A stretch of DNA of 64,000 nucleotides from Jannaschia faecimaris (GTDB lineage: Bacteria; Pseudomonadota; Alphaproteobacteria; Rhodobacterales; Rhodobacteraceae). The notes beneath the pieces were generated by a model. That model made no database searches and had not been told where the DNA came from. It saw nothing but the letters and a program-made list of their open reading frames with translations. Positions within the stretch are counted from its first letter, which is position 1; every line of letters starts with the position of its first letter. Below, piece by piece: positions 63,837 through 64,000 of this stretch. A program made the translations under genes and the position numbers. The stretch is from the NCBI RefSeq assembly GCF_900107415.1, contig NZ_FNPX01000006.1, positions 62,001 through 126,000 on the forward strand, read 5' to 3'.

Positions 63837-64000
63837 ATGACCCCGCCCGAACGTCTGGCCGGCCTACTTGGCGACTGGCGCACGATGCGTGTCATCCGGC
63901 ACCGAAACGGACCCACGGCGCGCTTTTACGGGATCAGCATCTGGACCCCGGAGGGCAGGGCACTTCGCTGTACCGAGCAGGGCACCCTGACCCAAGACGG
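63837..64000 (+). CDS. DUF6314-like protein, N-terminal part (cut by window edge)
   Basis: Only 54 residues are visible: LAGLLGDWRTMRVIRHRNGP, ARFYGISIWTPEGRAL and CTEQGTL. The LLGDW start with G-x-F-x-G-x-xxxW-x-P pattern is like DUF6314 (lipocalin-like) proteins of Rhodobacteraceae, so this is a tentative call. It is divergent from purB with a 92-base gap. The remainder lies outside the window. Confidence 0.45.
   Translation, partial: MTPPERLAGLLGDWRTMRVIRHRNGPTARFYGISIWTPEGRALRCTEQGTLTQD

Overview
The window looks like chromosomal DNA of an alphaproteobacterium of the Rhodobacteraceae (Roseobacter/Rhodobacter group). The base composition is high in GC. A dcw cluster runs ftsW-murG-murC-DUF2484-murB-ddl-ftsQ-ftsA-ftsZ-lpxC-bamD-recN with the small DUF2484 gene typical of that family. 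CarD, an HdaA-type DnaA homologue, a short ProS without the editing insertion, a single LolC/E-type permease with LolD, and an SUV3-like helicase point the same way. These are family-level inferences from sequence reading; no database search was run.

Layout. 1-3.4 kb: the end of a trypsin-like protein with an altered serine motif, TrkH, a DMT exporter and two tiny membrane proteins. 3.4-7.8 kb: ilvC with a divergent pair of Lrp/AsnC regulators, a HAD hydrolase, a class V aminotransferase and a small secreted protein behind a perfect hairpin. 7.8-17.5 kb: UbiH-type monooxygenase, pyrimidine nucleotidase, GntR regulator, a GT2 glycosyltransferase with a tandem MshEN-type (c-di-GMP) motif, carA, GatB/YqeY, a secreted M48-like protease with a C-terminal discoidin-like domain, an AI-2E permease and hdaA. 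17.5-24.8 kb: ppk-ppx, proS, lolF-lolD. 24.8-34.3 kb: DUF4239, alpha/beta hydrolase, SCP2, then TPR/helicase/S4/fdxA, carD, a minimal zincin, a VOC protein, 5-formyl-THF cyclo-ligase and rpe.

34.3-41.5 kb is accessory metabolism: a Gfo/Idh oxidoreductase overlapping a tartrate/isopropylmalate-type dehydrogenase, divergent from an ABM-fold protein and a metallo-beta-lactamase-fold hydrolase, followed by a complete DctPQM TRAP transporter. Four copies of a CTGGTC motif lie upstream of dctP. 41.6-42.8 kb carries a PCu(A)C copper chaperone and Sco, which together suggest cytochrome oxidase copper supply. 42.8-43.9 kb is a decayed patch: a VOC gene with one nonsense codon and an IS5-family transposase remnant directly before ftsW, where murD is usually expected. 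44.0-57.8 kb is the cell-wall/division cluster. 57.8-64 kb holds a two-TM potassium channel, mgtE, guanine deaminase, two related tiny cysteine-containing secreted proteins (one apparently frameshifted), an AT-richer DUF3592 gene, purB and the start of a DUF6314-like gene.

I did not find CRISPR arrays, rRNA, tRNA, prophage or a clear defence system. The observations most worth checking are the MshEN-glycosyltransferase fusion, the small paired secreted proteins next to purB, the CTGGTC motif cluster, the hairpin covering a start region at 7.4 kb, the shared CATG start at 33.0 kb, and the IS-scarred edge of the dcw cluster.
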